DNA of 64,000 nucleotides from Labyrinthula sp. Ha (Eukaryota > Sar > Bigyra > Labyrinthulida > Labyrinthulaceae), in assembly GCA_015227615.1 (NCBI GenBank), contig JAALGZ010000002.1, positions 434,001 to 498,000 of the forward strand. The letters are read 5' to 3'. The position numbers were made by a program, and so were the translations under genes. Shown here in pieces: positions 35,101-48,106 of the stretch. Each line of letters begins with the position of its first letter. The first letter of the stretch is position 1. The notes under the pieces were generated by a model. The model had not been told where the DNA came from and searched no databases. It was given only the letters and a program-made list of their open reading frames with translations.

Positions 35101-35900
35101 ATCTCGTTTTTTCCGACAGTGGCGAAAAACTCCAACTTTTCTGCGTTCAAATCCCTCCTAAAACCTTCACTCTCATTCAATAACGCAAAATTAAATGCAT
35201 CGAGGCACGCGCTAAGTTTGCTTTCTTCGATCGAAGGAACAGAAATTGAGACTCCAGGAAACGCTTCATAGATCCCAGAAAACAAAAGCATGCATATTTG
35301 GGCAAAGTCTCCTTTGAATTTGGTCTGAGCACAAGCCATATCCTTCAACGTGTTTGATACCAAGTGAATAAGACTATCATTCCACTCCTTTAACTCCCAC
35401 TTGCTTGGTGCTTGAACTCGTTGCAATGCAGCAGTTAGGCATTCTTTAATTAGCTCTTTTATTCTTGAAACAACAAGTCTAACAGAGAGTTGGTCCGTGT
35501 GATTCAACAAAAAATTAAGAAGAAAAAAGTTCAAATCATCAGGCCGAAATGCAGTACTAAATAATCTGTTATAGCTAAGCTTCGAGAATACAAAGCTTGG
35601 TTTTTCTGCTCTAATGTTGCCCTCTGCAGTAAACTCACACGGCACTTTGTGTCTAAATGAACTCTCTATGAAATTAACGACACGAACCTCACTGAATTTA
35701 TCAGCCTGAATTAGCGGGTACACGCACCATTCAGTCTTCGACGCGAACCTAACAGATTTTGCACCGAGTTTCACCGGCAAAGTTCTTGTGCGTCGATAAG
35801 AAGGAAACTTACCAAAGGAAAATGTGCTTGACCGTTCCGTGGACCCCGAGGATGAAAAATGCCTCAACTTCTTGCTCTTTATCGTACTCCCTGTATCCAT
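32187..35900 (-). CDS. Large ankyrin-repeat-containing protein of unknown function
   Basis: A 1237-residue protein in one uninterrupted exon, the longest gene of the window, opening at a Met after an AT-rich leader. It is mostly helical. A cluster of basic residues (RQRRRKIWKRRKKLRK, about residues 403-420) and a second one near the C-terminus (MRKRKLSP) could be nuclear-localisation or nucleic-acid-binding stretches. One clear ankyrin repeat lies at about residues 676-708 (KPTTPLDFAIQTGNRKMVRL), followed by a poorer one. The rest, including a long alpha-solenoid-like C-terminal half, matches no family I can name. VPS9 or other scaffold domains were considered but no signature is visible. Ankyrin repeats indicate protein-protein binding. 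Normal codon variety and the intact frame say it is a live gene. Confidence 0.85.
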   Translation of the reverse strand: MDTGSTIKSKKLRHFSSSGSTERSSTFSFGKFPSYRRTRTLPVKLGAKSVRFASKTEWCVYPLIQADKFSEVRVVNFIESSFRHKVPCEFTAEGNIRAEKPSFVFSKLSYNRLFSTAFRPDDLNFFLLNFLLNHTDQLSVRLVVSRIKELIKECLTAALQRVQAPSKWELKEWNDSLIHLVSNTLKDMACAQTKFKGDFAQICMLLFSGIYEAFPGVSISVPSIEESKLSACLDAFNFALLNESEGFRRDLNAEKLEFFATVGKNEIHLSEESQAVARTIFNVQAELLSIKKFGLEKKFRFILNQLNRICKASNGKSREELTELCFEILSEFLESVFANIFMYLNEISDSGSLENLCHILDFLKPISQNQINMLKDEFLYRKGKEEVTDMMAPFLQEMNGLRQRRRKIWKRRKKLRKSQYRMVGSATRSSAFGFDCVIYTETFAMIGLHLFLVNPKLAYLRCRMYASGLYLDFLNRAVIQACLNDCEPLLEAAMKIDIPMQFKNSTDIFWRVVKRFDLDVENKDFFKLPSKSHRIRVQTLKARQDGNTNGDEVEFQVAADYSNDNIPLLQRADLYFSKRRVSKCVSGCRNHHGRLFIALVGLNRTNMVNKFLDLPSFKVNYKCCFLTTGNKRVCWYSDPSQPENIGGNRSLLPVTAITDSKFLVDETRAFYISNRKPTTPLDFAIQTGNRKMVRLLLMNGARVEYNSFSALYNLQFKGPSKADAQMQSIILGALHKELKEGGEGHTLSRAAKTKYLFAVLYFALVQENFSSFEWFLPSDDGEKSEILQLLITSLLSEKSLPVNSTMGLGRSTQFSPSNSWLMKAMRYLLVQQNMVLNYQQEQKFARTLVAILSDNVDLGAGESQVLMSLLLLPKVHEILQVKVMPVSRQPVDLEVTKKCSFGLSIIQAFTRRKIGVPLEEVALRASSPKPKERLVLPKLEALTLIHSLMMHGFVETGLQWYRQWGHFFLPREKFEIFYNALLGIMLKGDLRSQDKLADFLLFSNETQLLSTVLCSVADAVNYYTQQAQSSVGLTCKVNEDIIYQSFLRLLESCSGNLPVMVLCNCLFLCCDTDPYFKSKVDQDEDHGEYSIGHLVYSRNLELLTLACNEIQYLELNQEETITSLHFLVSRISEQMKKSSGSDVNTYSEIKAFVLLSLKERMNQYTSLPPLLVNLSSTVEGLLNELQPMRKRKLSPSTQGSGWFLDEPMTQVKHSENATLWITQDGEDVELEGMSECL

Positions 35901-38900
35901 TCTCTTATTCTTAGAGCAAGTTGTGCAAAGTCCAAATGTTAGCTGTTTTTGTTGATAACTTACTTTGGAACAGCTTTAACGAACAAATTCCCTGTCTGAC
36001 ACAGACCTTGTTAAACGAGACAAGACTGAATCGAATACATTTCATGTAAAATCTATTGGAATATCACAGTAATTCCCGGGATTATCACGGGAGTTCTCTG
36101 TCTCGGTAGTATTTGTGAGAGGAGTTCGACTATAGAAAGACAGTAAAGATACGGTAAATACAAGTATCTCAGATACTTTCGAAATACTTGGGAATATTAA
36201 GTTACATTTAAAATATATAATCATCTACTGTTAGGAATATTACATTTGAAAGAAGTATTAAGATATATGTGTCAAATTTTTCAAGATATCTATTAAAATA
36301 TTAACGGTATTACAATACAGTGAAAATTTGTAATGGGTGATTACTACCCATATTGTTTTAGAAAGAGATTCATAGTATAGTCGATGCACTAGTATAAATT
36401 CCTATATATAATGAGAAAAAAAACCAATTCACAACTCAAACTTAAGGAGTAAACAAATTCGTAGAAGATGAGGTGAACAACACGGTGCCGAGAAGAGAGT
36501 TTTCTACTTAAAAAAAAGATATGAAAATTCTATCGAAAAGAAGAATCTCTTGTTTCTTCTCTAGTACAAGACTAAGTTACATTTTCCCATTTCCCAGCGG
36601 TTAATCATCCTCTTTGCTACAATCTATGGACAGATTAAACCTGGAAATCTTTCATTTATAGTTTGGTTAATAACCCCCTCGTTCTCCCTATAGAAAGTTT
36701 GCAAATATTTCATTGTGTAGGTTACATTTTAATGATTGATTCTTCTCTTAGAATAATAATGCTTTAATAAACAAAGGTAATCTGTTTCTTGAACACACAA
36801 CAAAGATTTTATAGCAGTAATGGAGCTATACAGACCACATATCGGTTTCCTTTTTACCTTCTGAGCAAAAACTTCCTATTCTATATTATTGTAGTACAAG
36901 AATGCGGGAGGCATAAAGTCAAATATACTTACTTTGCTGAGGTTCAGGCATGTCCAGGGCAATTTTTCCTGGTTTACTTTTCCCTTTCTGTATGATATTA
37001 CTGTTTGCATTCAATACCATATTTAGAAAACAAGCTTGTAAATAATTTTTCTACAAGTGAGTTTAACTTTCTTCATTTAGCTTGTAACCTTAACGATGAT
37101 CTCTGAACCAAAAAATATATGAAGCACTTCCTGTCAACCTAAGAAAATAAATAGGGTACTCTTCCGCCAGAGGTTTGGCATTTCATTGGTCATATTTTAA
37201 GATTATGAGCATAGAACCCAGTTCAAAATACAAGGTGAGCATGATTATTGATAAGAACCTGCGGCAAAATTAGTAAAACAACAGTGCAGCCACTCAGCGG
37301 TTGAACTATATGAAAAGTGATTGGGACAGCACCAACTTAAGTCATTAAGCTGAATTCAACAAAATGAGATTTCCTACCATCCCAAAAAATAGTAAGTACC
37401 CAAAACATCTTCTGTAATAGATATTTGAAGCAATTGTTAACTTTACGTACAAAGAATCATTTCCAAAAATGAATTCTAGAGTTGTGCAACTTATTTGATC
37501 TCTGCATGTAGTATTTGGTGGCACGTGGCCTCCCTTCGCATGGTATGGCCATCTTTTACTTCATAACATTATTACTTACAAGAATCTAAGCACTAAATAG
37601 TATTCTGTCAATGATATCATTTCAATTCATGTAGCACAGTCTAGGTCTCTCTAAGCTTTATCATCCCACACCCAAAAAAATATAATCTTAAACATCCTCC
37701 AGGCTTCATTTAAAAGTTTTCTCTAATTTTACGATTCACAGTATTCTTAGACATCCTGTATGTCGTACTCAAGCTTGTTGGAGATTTTATCACTTATATA
37801 ACAACAGATATCTTCCTAAGTTTTTTTGTAGTGGATGATTTTCTTCGTTGCTGTGATTTCAAAAAATATGTGTTGTCTTATTCTTCTAGAAAACTTATTA
37901 AGGAAACTTCTTTATGTTTCCTCCACTTTCTAGCATTACCGGTGACATTGAGAATCTATATGGCAAAAGCTAAAACGTATAATATTCTTGAAGATCTACA
38001 TGTCTCTACTTCCACAATAAGAAGACACCTTGTTTTATCTCCTTCATTCCTCGTAATGAACAATACCAGTTTTTGGGTTAGAACACTTAGAGCAAATAGA
38101 CAATTCTTTCAGGGATAGTTCTGTTCAGACCAATTAGCCAATAGAAACTTTCCATTTGCAGTAGAAAGTGCGAGAAACATAATTAGTTAATCAGAGTTCA
38201 AATATGAATCATGCTACAAATCAATGGAGAATATTCTTATATACCTATTAGAAGATATAATTATAATGTAGGAAACCTATCATCTATAGCTTAAAGCCTA
38301 CTGTAAAGAGTTAGTAAGTAGGCTTTTGCAACTACCATTAATGCACGGAACACTTCGCAATGCAAGAATACAGCTTCAAGACATATAATGGATTCTTCAC
38401 GTTTGGCTTTTAGCCGTCAAAAATTTCATCGATGAAAACTAACTTGACATTGGTAGAATTTATACATGTGATAAATTTGAAGTGGTTTGAATTGAAAGAA
38501 CTATTCAAGGAACCAGAAAATAGGTATAGCAATGAAGCTGAAAGAGGTCTAGTCACCAAGAGGGAGCCGTTTTCTATCGCTAACTCAAGATTTATACGTT
38601 ACTTTAGGTAGTTTTTCTGTCTTTGCTTGAAGAAATTAAAGACAAAATACATCTCAAGGAAATTTCTTGAATATATATGCGCCGCTAGAACAACTTACGG
38701 GCAATTGGGCACCTACAAGATTTCTAACTTGTTTTTTATGACTTATTGTGTTCATGGATGAGAACATTGTTGCGAGTATTAGCATTCAATTTTCGGTTTA
38801 ACTAAAATTACAAAAGCTAGGGTGTGATGATGCCGCATCGATGGAGAGGATATTGAGAACAGTTGTTTCTAGAGACATCACCTGCATCTATAATAACACT

Positions 38901-41900
38901 AATACTCTCAATAAATATAAGAAATTTAAAGAGGCAAATAATACATTAGTTATGTTCTTTATTTTGCAGAAGGAAGGACCTACTTTGTTTTGTTCACCCA
39001 TATACCCCAACCTCTATGGATATTTCTCATAACTAGCAATCAAATGAACTATTCAGATTTTAGGCAATCAGTTAAATAAGAAGTTCAAGTATTATATAAT
39101 TCAAAAGTCAAAAGCTAAGAATAGTATAAAATACATATTCCCAAACTCTGGGATTAGAAAAAAGTTAGGAACTGAACATCCTAAATCTTTGTGGTTGACC
39201 CTGGATTCTCTTCGGGTATAGCATTCGTATCTCTTACTGAACCGAAAAAGTCATGTAATATGGGTTTGTTTTCAGCACATTTGTTTATTTTATTTTGGAA
39301 AAATTATCTCGATCGAACACAAAGATAGTCAAATTCTTAGATGGAATATAAGTAAGTACCTTTTCATCCTCTGAGTTGTAAATAATAAGCCATTAGTAAT
39401 ATTCAAAAAAGGTACTCCGAATTATTCAACCCAGAATTAACTGATGGCACTTCTTCCTAGAGAAGTAATTCCAGAAATAATGCGGTGTGTTATATACTTC
39501 TACCTTGGTACGACATTTACAATTAACATTGAGGTTACAGTAATATATAATATCCTTGGTTTCGAAAAAATGATTAAAAATAAGCGTTTTCTTAAGTAGC
39601 TAAATATAGTATCATTTTCCCGGTATGCCCATCTTTTAAACGTTCTTATAGCTAATCTGTGCTAAATTGAAACTACTTAGGGCTTCTGAAAAGCATTGGA
39701 CGACAGATAATCCTTGTTTTCTTGCGTTCATTGTCTGGGAAATTATAAGTTTAAGCCAAAATTTTCAATAAAGTTCATTTGGTTTCTTCTAAAACCTTGC
39801 TCTGAGATCTAGCTACACCAAGGAGCTCAATACTATATTATTGTTTAGGACAATGTCTTTTCTATCGAGAATTTTCCCAGGTTTCAGCAAAATACTTTTG
39901 TTCTGCTGGGTTCGTCCACGAGGTTCCTTGAAACAGATTGCTCAGACAACTTATACATGTTTGATTCCATAGTTTTCTCTAAATGAACTCAAACCACTGA
40001 GCTCCAAATATGCATAAGAAAATAAGAGTAAAGATGATGAAGTTTCCAATTGTCTTTTCTTCTGGTGATTAGAATGTCTTAATGATAACTTCTTGTTTGT
40101 ATGTGACTAAATACGACTCCAAATTGTTTTGACAAAATGTTTCTATTGATTCTATCATTAGCTCATCTAGCCGAATAAATTGCTTCAGTGTTTCCAATTT
40201 ATCTTTCCCCACGCTGAAGCAGCGTGTTTAAAGTTAACTTATGCTAATTAACAGGGGGATTATCTTCAACAGGGAATTTTTGTTGTCTCTAGTTGGATTT
40301 GATGGGTCTTGTACTTTGAGCATGGGTGGCTTGGATTCACTTTCCCACTTCTTGTTCAAAATGTAAGAGGTTTGGTGATAAAGTCGGATATGTTAGATGA
40401 TGTTTCCTTGCACATAGTATGTTATTTATGTACTTTAATATCGGTAGAATGAACATACTTCTTTTCGCAAAATTATTTCTTTACAATTTTGCAAAATCCG
40501 AATATAGTACAAAATACTGATTGATGCGCCCACTATTGTTATTTTTCCTATTATCTTTCCCGTTAAAAGCAACATTTTAATGAACATATGCCTTTTTGGA
40601 AGTTTTAAATATTTTATCTTGAGCAGAGAATAAGATGTAGTTGAGCCATTAACTTTTTATTGTGGTTTGTATTCGTTACTCTTATGCTGATATGTTCATG
40701 TTTGAACGGTGCTATTTATTATGTTTCTTTGGTTAGAGATTAGATCTCTTTTCTTATTCTTAGGGGGTGTAATGGCACAAAAGCTTAACGTAATCCTGGT
40801 TCTTGGGAAATAAGGCGCGGACTTCATACATATGTATATACTTAGCTAATAATCAAATTTTTGGGCTAAATTTCCAAGATTTTATATAGATTTATGTCAT
40901 TATTTGGCAAAGTTTTAGTGGTTAATCTATGATTTCCTCTCAGTGACTCAAAATTTTTTGTTAAATCCCGGCTGCCTTGTTCAAGATAAAAATTATAGTA
41001 TTCTATCTTATCAAAAACTGTTTTCCGATTTATAGATATATTTGAATAGATTCTGGAATACTGATATAATTTTAATCCATTTTCATTATGATTGATTGAT
41101 GTTGCTATTCTAGCTCTTAGAAAATTTATATTTGCTCTGCTTTAATTATTGATTGGTGCTGAAAAGATACCCCTTTATTTGAATGTTTAGATATCCCCTT
41201 CTGAAAGCTCTTAGCTATTATGCTTACTTAATTTATTAGTAATAAAATACAAATATTATATACTTATATCCATTTGTTAAATCCATTCTGTTGTATTATC
41301 TTTTCACGATGAAAGTTGTTCGTTGTATCTTATCGTGAATGGTCGTTTCACTATTTATTGCTGATATAGCTCGAAGCCAGCTTGGATTGGGTTCACATAT
41401 GTCAATTGAATACTTCGTAGCCATTAAATGAAACTTGTGTTCAAAAACACTTGTCGCAGCTTGTATAAATGCATTTGACCAGTTGTCTATCTAAACTGAT
41501 AAACATTATCTTAGCAACAAAGGCGCAGTCCTGTTTGGGTAAGAATCTTTTTGTCTTAGTAATGTTTTTTTCTTTCAATTAATTAAGTAAGATCTCAAAT
41601 TTGAGTGATAATATTGAAGTTTTGTTGGTTTTCTTCTACTAAATAATCAGAGAGTGCACAAAGAAATTTATCCAAAGTTACTGTTAAATATGATGGATTC
41701 TCTCAGTGCATTAGCCTTAGTTTTTTTTAAGTTATATACTCTATAGAAAAAATGTAGAGCAGACACAGTGTGCCTTCTGGAACGCTATGTATTTTGCATA
41801 TTCATAAGAACTCAGCACTCCTCAAATGGAAGTCGATTTCTTGGGAATGTCCTAATATACTGGAATATATTTCATGAATAGAATACTCTTTCAGATTCAC

Positions 41901-44900
41901 TTAAATAACATTGTGTAAAATATTATCAAAACATTAATAAATTCCAAAAGAAGAGTAAATTGACAGCACATATGTTCGTAGTATTATTTATGCTGATTTT
42001 AGTGTCCCTGTTTTTTATATTGTGAATTTTTTATGTCACAAACCATTTTTATGGTCAGGGAAGAATTCCAGGTTATACTTCAGTCTAGGATTAAATACTA
42101 TTCACAGCAGCTTTAAAAGGAACTAGAAAGACTTTGGACGGTATTTTGAGTGGTTTCTCTTCAATTTACTTTAGTGTACTTTGGTAACCCACCCACCATA
42201 TCTATTTTAGTTTTATATAACATTTATTTCCACATTCTTATGAAATATTCATTGGTTTTAATGGCCATCTCTGTACTTCTGGTATTGTCTTGGGCGCTTT
42301 ATCTCTTACTTCATTAAGTTGCGTAAATTTCTTATTCTTGGTAGCTTGATGCACGAAAGTGTTCTACACTGCATTGGGAGACATAAGCTTACTCCGTTTC
42401 AACAAAAGTACCCATAAGTTAATGTTAGATGATGAGTTCGTTGTTCTGTTTATGGCTAGTTCACTGGAATTGATTTATATTGTTGGATTTGCATGCTTTC
42501 TAATTGTGAAAATACTTTCAGTCATCTTCATTTTACTTTCAGCTCTACATTTAAACACCTCATTTATTATATTTTATTACTTTGGAATTTTAGTGTTCAT
42601 AAGCTTTGTATTTCATATTAGAGAATGCTGATAGAGTTCTTGAGATCCCTTTACACTTCTTCATGTTTGCATCATCATGAATAACTTCCTCCGGTTTTGT
42701 TAGTTCCATTTTTATTATTGTATATATGTATGTAATTTTTATTTTACACCACTTTTTACTATCAATTCAACATTTCGCCCAGAGTCATCAAGTAATGGTA
42801 GATTATATACAATTTCGGTAAGATATTTATTCGAGCTGGGAGGATTAATGGCGGCCATGTTCTCTTAGTGTAATGTAGACCTCTTTAACTTAGTTTCCAA
42901 CGATTTATTTCTGATGAACACATTCTTCTTATGTTTTTACTGCTTGGAAATACTATGACATTGTATGGCTCTATCCCTTCATTTATTTAAGCTTCAACTG
43001 TGTATTAATTATTATATTGAATCTAAGGTGGTAGAGATTACGGTTACAAAGAAGTTGCACGAGTTACTCGACCATAGTTACATACTGAAAACCAGAAACA
43101 TATTATTTCTTTACACATAGTCATTTTCCAATAGCTCTACTCTCCGTTCATTGTGTAAGTAATACATATTTATAGTTCCCTTTTTATGTTAAGTCTTAAT
43201 AGTTAATAATACACAGGTTTATCCCTTTGATTAATTTTGGTAAAGATTCTATATTGTTTTAAGGCAAGATGAAGCGACACATTTTAAGTTTTTGGTTGGT
43301 CCAGCTCTAGATATTTGAGTATTGACATCTTCATAGGTGAGATTAAATCTTCCTTGGTTTGGGTTTGGAAAAATTTTCTTTGGGTCCTCCAAGCATTTCT
43401 TGTATGTCTGACCTTAGCTTCTAACGCGAGATATGTACATATTTATAAAAATCAGTTTCCGCCTCCGGTTAACTTCTAAATTAGATTGAGGTAACTGCCA
43501 TCGCATCAATCAAGGTTCAATACTTCTCCATTGACTTCATCTATGAGGTAAGCATTCACGGTCATAGATTTTCTGATGGTTTTCAGTGGAACCATTTGTC
43601 ATAAGCCGACCTAACCCTCGTCGTTTGCCTTATATGCTTTGTGTTTTATTTATTTAACACTTAGAACACCAATGTTTACAATGGTTTTGAATGCTGTGGT
43701 TAGGCACCAATATTATTGGGACGTTAAACTAGCTTAACAGAAGTATTGTTTTTTTTTGTTCTATGCGATTAAGGCAAGCTACACTAAAGTTATTGGGCTA
43801 AGGTTTTTCAACTTGTTCAGGGCTTAGAGTTGAGATATTCTTTGTCTTAAGTAGGATATTTTCGATTAGGTTTACTATTGGAACATTCTCAGTAAAAAGT
43901 CTTAACAGTACCAACATCGAGTAGGGTTGGAGATAACTGGATTATAGAATTTAAGAGGCGGTCAGATATATGTGATATTACTAGATAAATGAGGGGGTGG
44001 TCAAGGTTTGGCTTAATTTCAACAACTTTAGAAACAAGTTTGAAGTATAATTTGAAATTTGGGTTCAAAGAAGCTCTACTATAAAATTTGAACTCTTGTT
44101 GATCTTTGTACTAATTCCTTAACCCCAAAAAAACCCTACCTTTAAACTGTTATGGATTAAAGTAACAAGATATATCCACCTGATAAAATTAATATTGGCG
44201 TCGTAAATAACCATAACTAATATTCTCATACATTGCAAGTATAACTTTTGTTATTAAGTGTAGGAATACTTTATTCTGAATCCAGACGTTAAAATTAATA
44301 AGAACAGATAACTAATTATTGAAGCAAAATACACCTTGCAAAATAAGTGGCGATGTATGGAGCAATGGTATCTATTAATATCTCGTCCTTTAAATTAACC
44401 CTATCTAGTCACTGCAAGCTTTGAGTTTTCCCCCAAGATTTTTCAAGTTGGGTTGGTATGTGGAAATTCAAAAATTATTAAGTTCTTATCAGCTAATAAT
44501 AAGTAAAACGTTTAGCGTTAACTAGAGTAATGGTATCGTTAGTTGGGAAAATCAGAACATTATCTTACGTACAAGTTAACCAACAAAAAATAATGTCTCA
44601 ACTATAGCGATAGTATTTCCTGGCTGTGGTGTATAACTACCTTGAAACACAGTTGTACATCCAATATTTACATATACCAGAGAGGGTAAGTGATTTCGTC
44701 AGGTCAAAGCCTCTGCAGCTTTTCTTGATGGTGTAATGAAGTTGTCACACTAAAATTTCCATAATATGCTTAATATCTTCTTATTGCTTTCACCAAATCA
44801 TACTTTTCTCTTTTAAGCTGTTTAACTCATAGGTATTACCTACATCGTATTTCATAAATCCGTGGATAGTAGTTAGTTTCTCAACTGATGCTTGAAGATA

Positions 44901-47900
44901 TGGATCATTTTAGACTAGCAAGCTGCTCACAGAATTTCGCATTGTAATATCATATAATTTTACTAATTGTCATTTTGCAATGAGCCAACAGTTACTATTG
45001 GTAATAAAATAATAGTTGAAGCTATCAAATGAAGAATAATATTTTGCTAGAAGTTGAGTGCATTCATTGATTCTACACCTACCAGTATCACCACAATATT
45101 CCACACAGTGTGGTTGCATTTTTTTCTAGCCATCGAATAATATATAAACAGTTTCTATTATATGATTTAGATAAGTATAGAGTGGGATAGTATTTCGGCG
45201 TGTTAGGAAGCAAGAACACATGATGCTTAGTTGAGGATCTATATGCCCGTAAGATAGTAGGTTATTAACAAGGATTTCCATCTGAAAAGGGAAAAACTAG
45301 AATCTAGGTTACATAATCTGTAGAAAATTTAGATCTAAAATGTTGATGAAGTTTTAATTATCGCTTTGGGAGCGGGAATGGACCCAATTTTTGAGGTAAC
45401 ATATTTTCTATCTTTTTTCTTGTTTCCCACATTTCTCTTAGAAAAATGCAACCAAAACTCGTTGAGAGGCATGATCGAGGGTTATAAAATATATAATCAT
45501 CTTGTATTGCAGCTTGTGACAATGTACTAAAAGATTAATTTAAATATATACTTTCTTATTTTATAACAGCAAAAATCTTGATAATAATGGGACTAAACGC
45601 TACACAATGAAACTGAACAAATTTCTCAGAAACTGTATACTAATAATAAAATAAGCTAAAATTTTGAGAGTGAGCCAAGAATGGAACACCTAGAATAGAG
45701 AGCGCTAAGAAAAAGAAATTAAAATATGTTAGATCAATGGCCCAGTAGAAGATCTCTAGTAATTATTGGTTGCTCCGCGACAGAGCAAGTTTAGTCTATT
45801 GATTTAAGCCGGAACGGGCTGATGAACTTATCTATAATCTCTTCATCAATGCTTCCATCATAAGCTTTAGTGATAGACTGGATTCGCGCAATTGGGTTGC
45901 CATTTCATTAGTTCGACTCTGTGCAACATAACTCTTCAAAATTTATGTATTTTCTGACAACAAATCAGAGCGAAAAAAAAGTAACAGCGACTAGATAAAA
46001 TATTCAGAATAGGCGACATGATTCCAACGAAAAATTATCCAGAGGTTGAACAATGTTAATATCTTGTCTAACATGGTCAAGCCGGAGCTAGTAGAGAATT
46101 TCGAGCTACATTTATTGATATATAAAGCTTAGGCTGAGGAAGTCGTTTACAGTAAGGTCTTCTCTAAGCTCGAGCTCAAAAAAGTTGTCTTGTAGGTAGT
46201 TGCTGTTTATTCCTGTCGCTAGATGGAGTCTTGATTAAGGTTTCAGATGTGTTCAGGGTTTCATCGTCAAGTTCCAGTTCTCATGTACTTTTTCTCGATG
46301 TGCACTGGATCTACAGCTACGTTGAAATATTTGGCGAAGACAAGGCAATATCCCTGTATTATTCTTGATGGATGTTTGGTCAGGAGAGTATTCGACTTTG
46401 CACTGTGATGTGAGAATAGCACAACGGGTTACGACACTGTCTCCTTTTTCATATGCAGGATTTAGATGTCCAGGGGACGGCTGGCTAAAAAAATTAGTTG
46501 GTTTTGGCTTTTGAGGAGTTCAAGCAGGTTGCCATGATCTAGGGACAACCCAATTAAATTCTTTCGATAAGGTGCTCCTGTGCTATAATTTCTAATTAGA
46601 TTCTTTAATATGTTCATTTCAGTTCATGGTTCATCATTTTCTATTCTCTGAAGCTTTTGCTTCATTGCTCAAAAGTGTTGCACAAATCTAGCTCCCCATC
46701 CAATAATGTCAAGCTCATGTTTTCCAGGCTATCTGTCTTCATTTTGCTAGTATTAGATAGTTTGCTAAGTCACTTCCTGATGGTGATGGCTACATTCCAG
46801 TTTTAGCAGTAATATAGTAGTTGAGACAATGCCAATGTTAGTGCGATCCTTTTCGTCATCTTCCTATTCAAGAAGCTAACATAACTGGTTCATGCCACTC
46901 GTTCCTTAAATTTTTTTGACAAGAACTACATCTTTGTCCAGTCCAAAAGTATTTTATATCACTCTCAGATACTGTATTTTCAAAACGATTTGCATTGTTC
47001 GGTGACCAGCCTCTATATCTGCAAGTTTTCTTCTTCGCAACTTATTCACTTCATCTTCTGGGTTGGAATCTGTAAAGTTATTTGTCCTTGGTCGGTTATT
47101 GATTTCGCCACAGTATCTGGAGGCTCACTGTCGATTCAATTAGATTTCAGTTAGATAAAGCCAAACTCATGTCTTAGCATGGCACTTCTTCAGAGGTTTT
47201 CCCCCTGTCAGCTACTTTCTTCTGGATTTTTCGAACCTTTACCATACATAAAACATTGGGTTTGCTGATGTTTATTCAATGCCCAGCTAAGTATTCTAGG
47301 TTGGTAAAATTATTTTCAAGGTACACAACATGAGAGTCTTCCTTCACAAAGGCCACTACATCGTAGACAATGGTTATGCCCTGTAGTTATTCACTTTCAT
47401 GATAAACTTTTTCAGTTTGCTTTATTTTAGGTGGCCATGTTCTTTAGTTATATACTCCAAGTAAGTGACACTTCATAATCATGCTTCTACTTCATGTTTT
47501 TCGGAGCTTAAACCTGTAAAGACCATCTGGATTCTGTGTCAACCTTTCACAATGCCTATTATTTGTGCTATGCTATATGGTACTAGATTAACCTTCCCAA
47601 GTTATCCCCAGTTAGCATCTATTAACTTAACTTATTGTTATTTCTGCATTGTAGCTAGGATATTGTTACAAAGAAACAAAAAATATTCTTTGTTTGCTAA
47701 TAAGATTACATTAGAAATTTAGACTGTCTAGGTTGTTCTTCTTAAAACACTTCAAGATAGACCTTTTCATGTATTAAAAAATACCAATAAAAACAAGTTG
47801 TTCCACAGAACTTGCTGCATTCAGTGACAGTAGGAAATTGCAACTGCTTTATCAGTTTATTTTAAATATTCTCTTACTGTTTCTTTACCTATGTTTCATT

Positions 47901-48106
47901 TGTAACCTTATTACATCTACAATAGTTATTAAAGGATAACACTTTTTATAAGCTGTTTCCAGGAAAAGGCATCACTATGAATACCATATTTTCGAAAATA
48001 GACAAGAACTCTTAGTTCTTTAATAGGCGAAGCTATAATCAACCACTAATAATACTTATCATGATATTTACATAGCGGCTACTACTAACTGTACAGGTAT
48101 TTACAT
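35901..48106. other. 12-kb gene desert
   Basis: No frame above 95 codons and no convincing gene. The first few hundred bases hold the presumed promoter of the ankyrin gene. Bases 45790-47120 are less AT-rich, and their minus strand reads in patches that look like coding sequence (for example ELELREDLTVNDFLSLSF), but stops fall at nearly the random rate, so this is at most an old relic. The frame at 37831-38118 contains an HTH-like string (DLHVSTSTIRRHL) reminiscent of Tc1-type transposases, without other support. No array of repeats or RNA gene was recognised. Confidence 0.55.

Noticed and set aside
37160-37200. Possible further MULE end because of the shared ATTTCATTGGTCA
   Set aside because: The match covers only 13 bases; the GGAGTCA and CCCAAAA blocks expected on either side are absent.
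37831-38118. HTH-like string DLHVSTSTIRRHL suggesting a Tc1/mariner transposase
   Set aside because: No DDE motifs or inverted ends nearby, and the similarity is a dozen residues only.
45790-47120. Minus-strand patches resembling coding sequence in the gene desert
   Set aside because: Stops occur every 15-30 codons and frames change repeatedly. At this base composition random sequence gives a stop about every 14 codons, so the signal is too weak to name a pseudogene.
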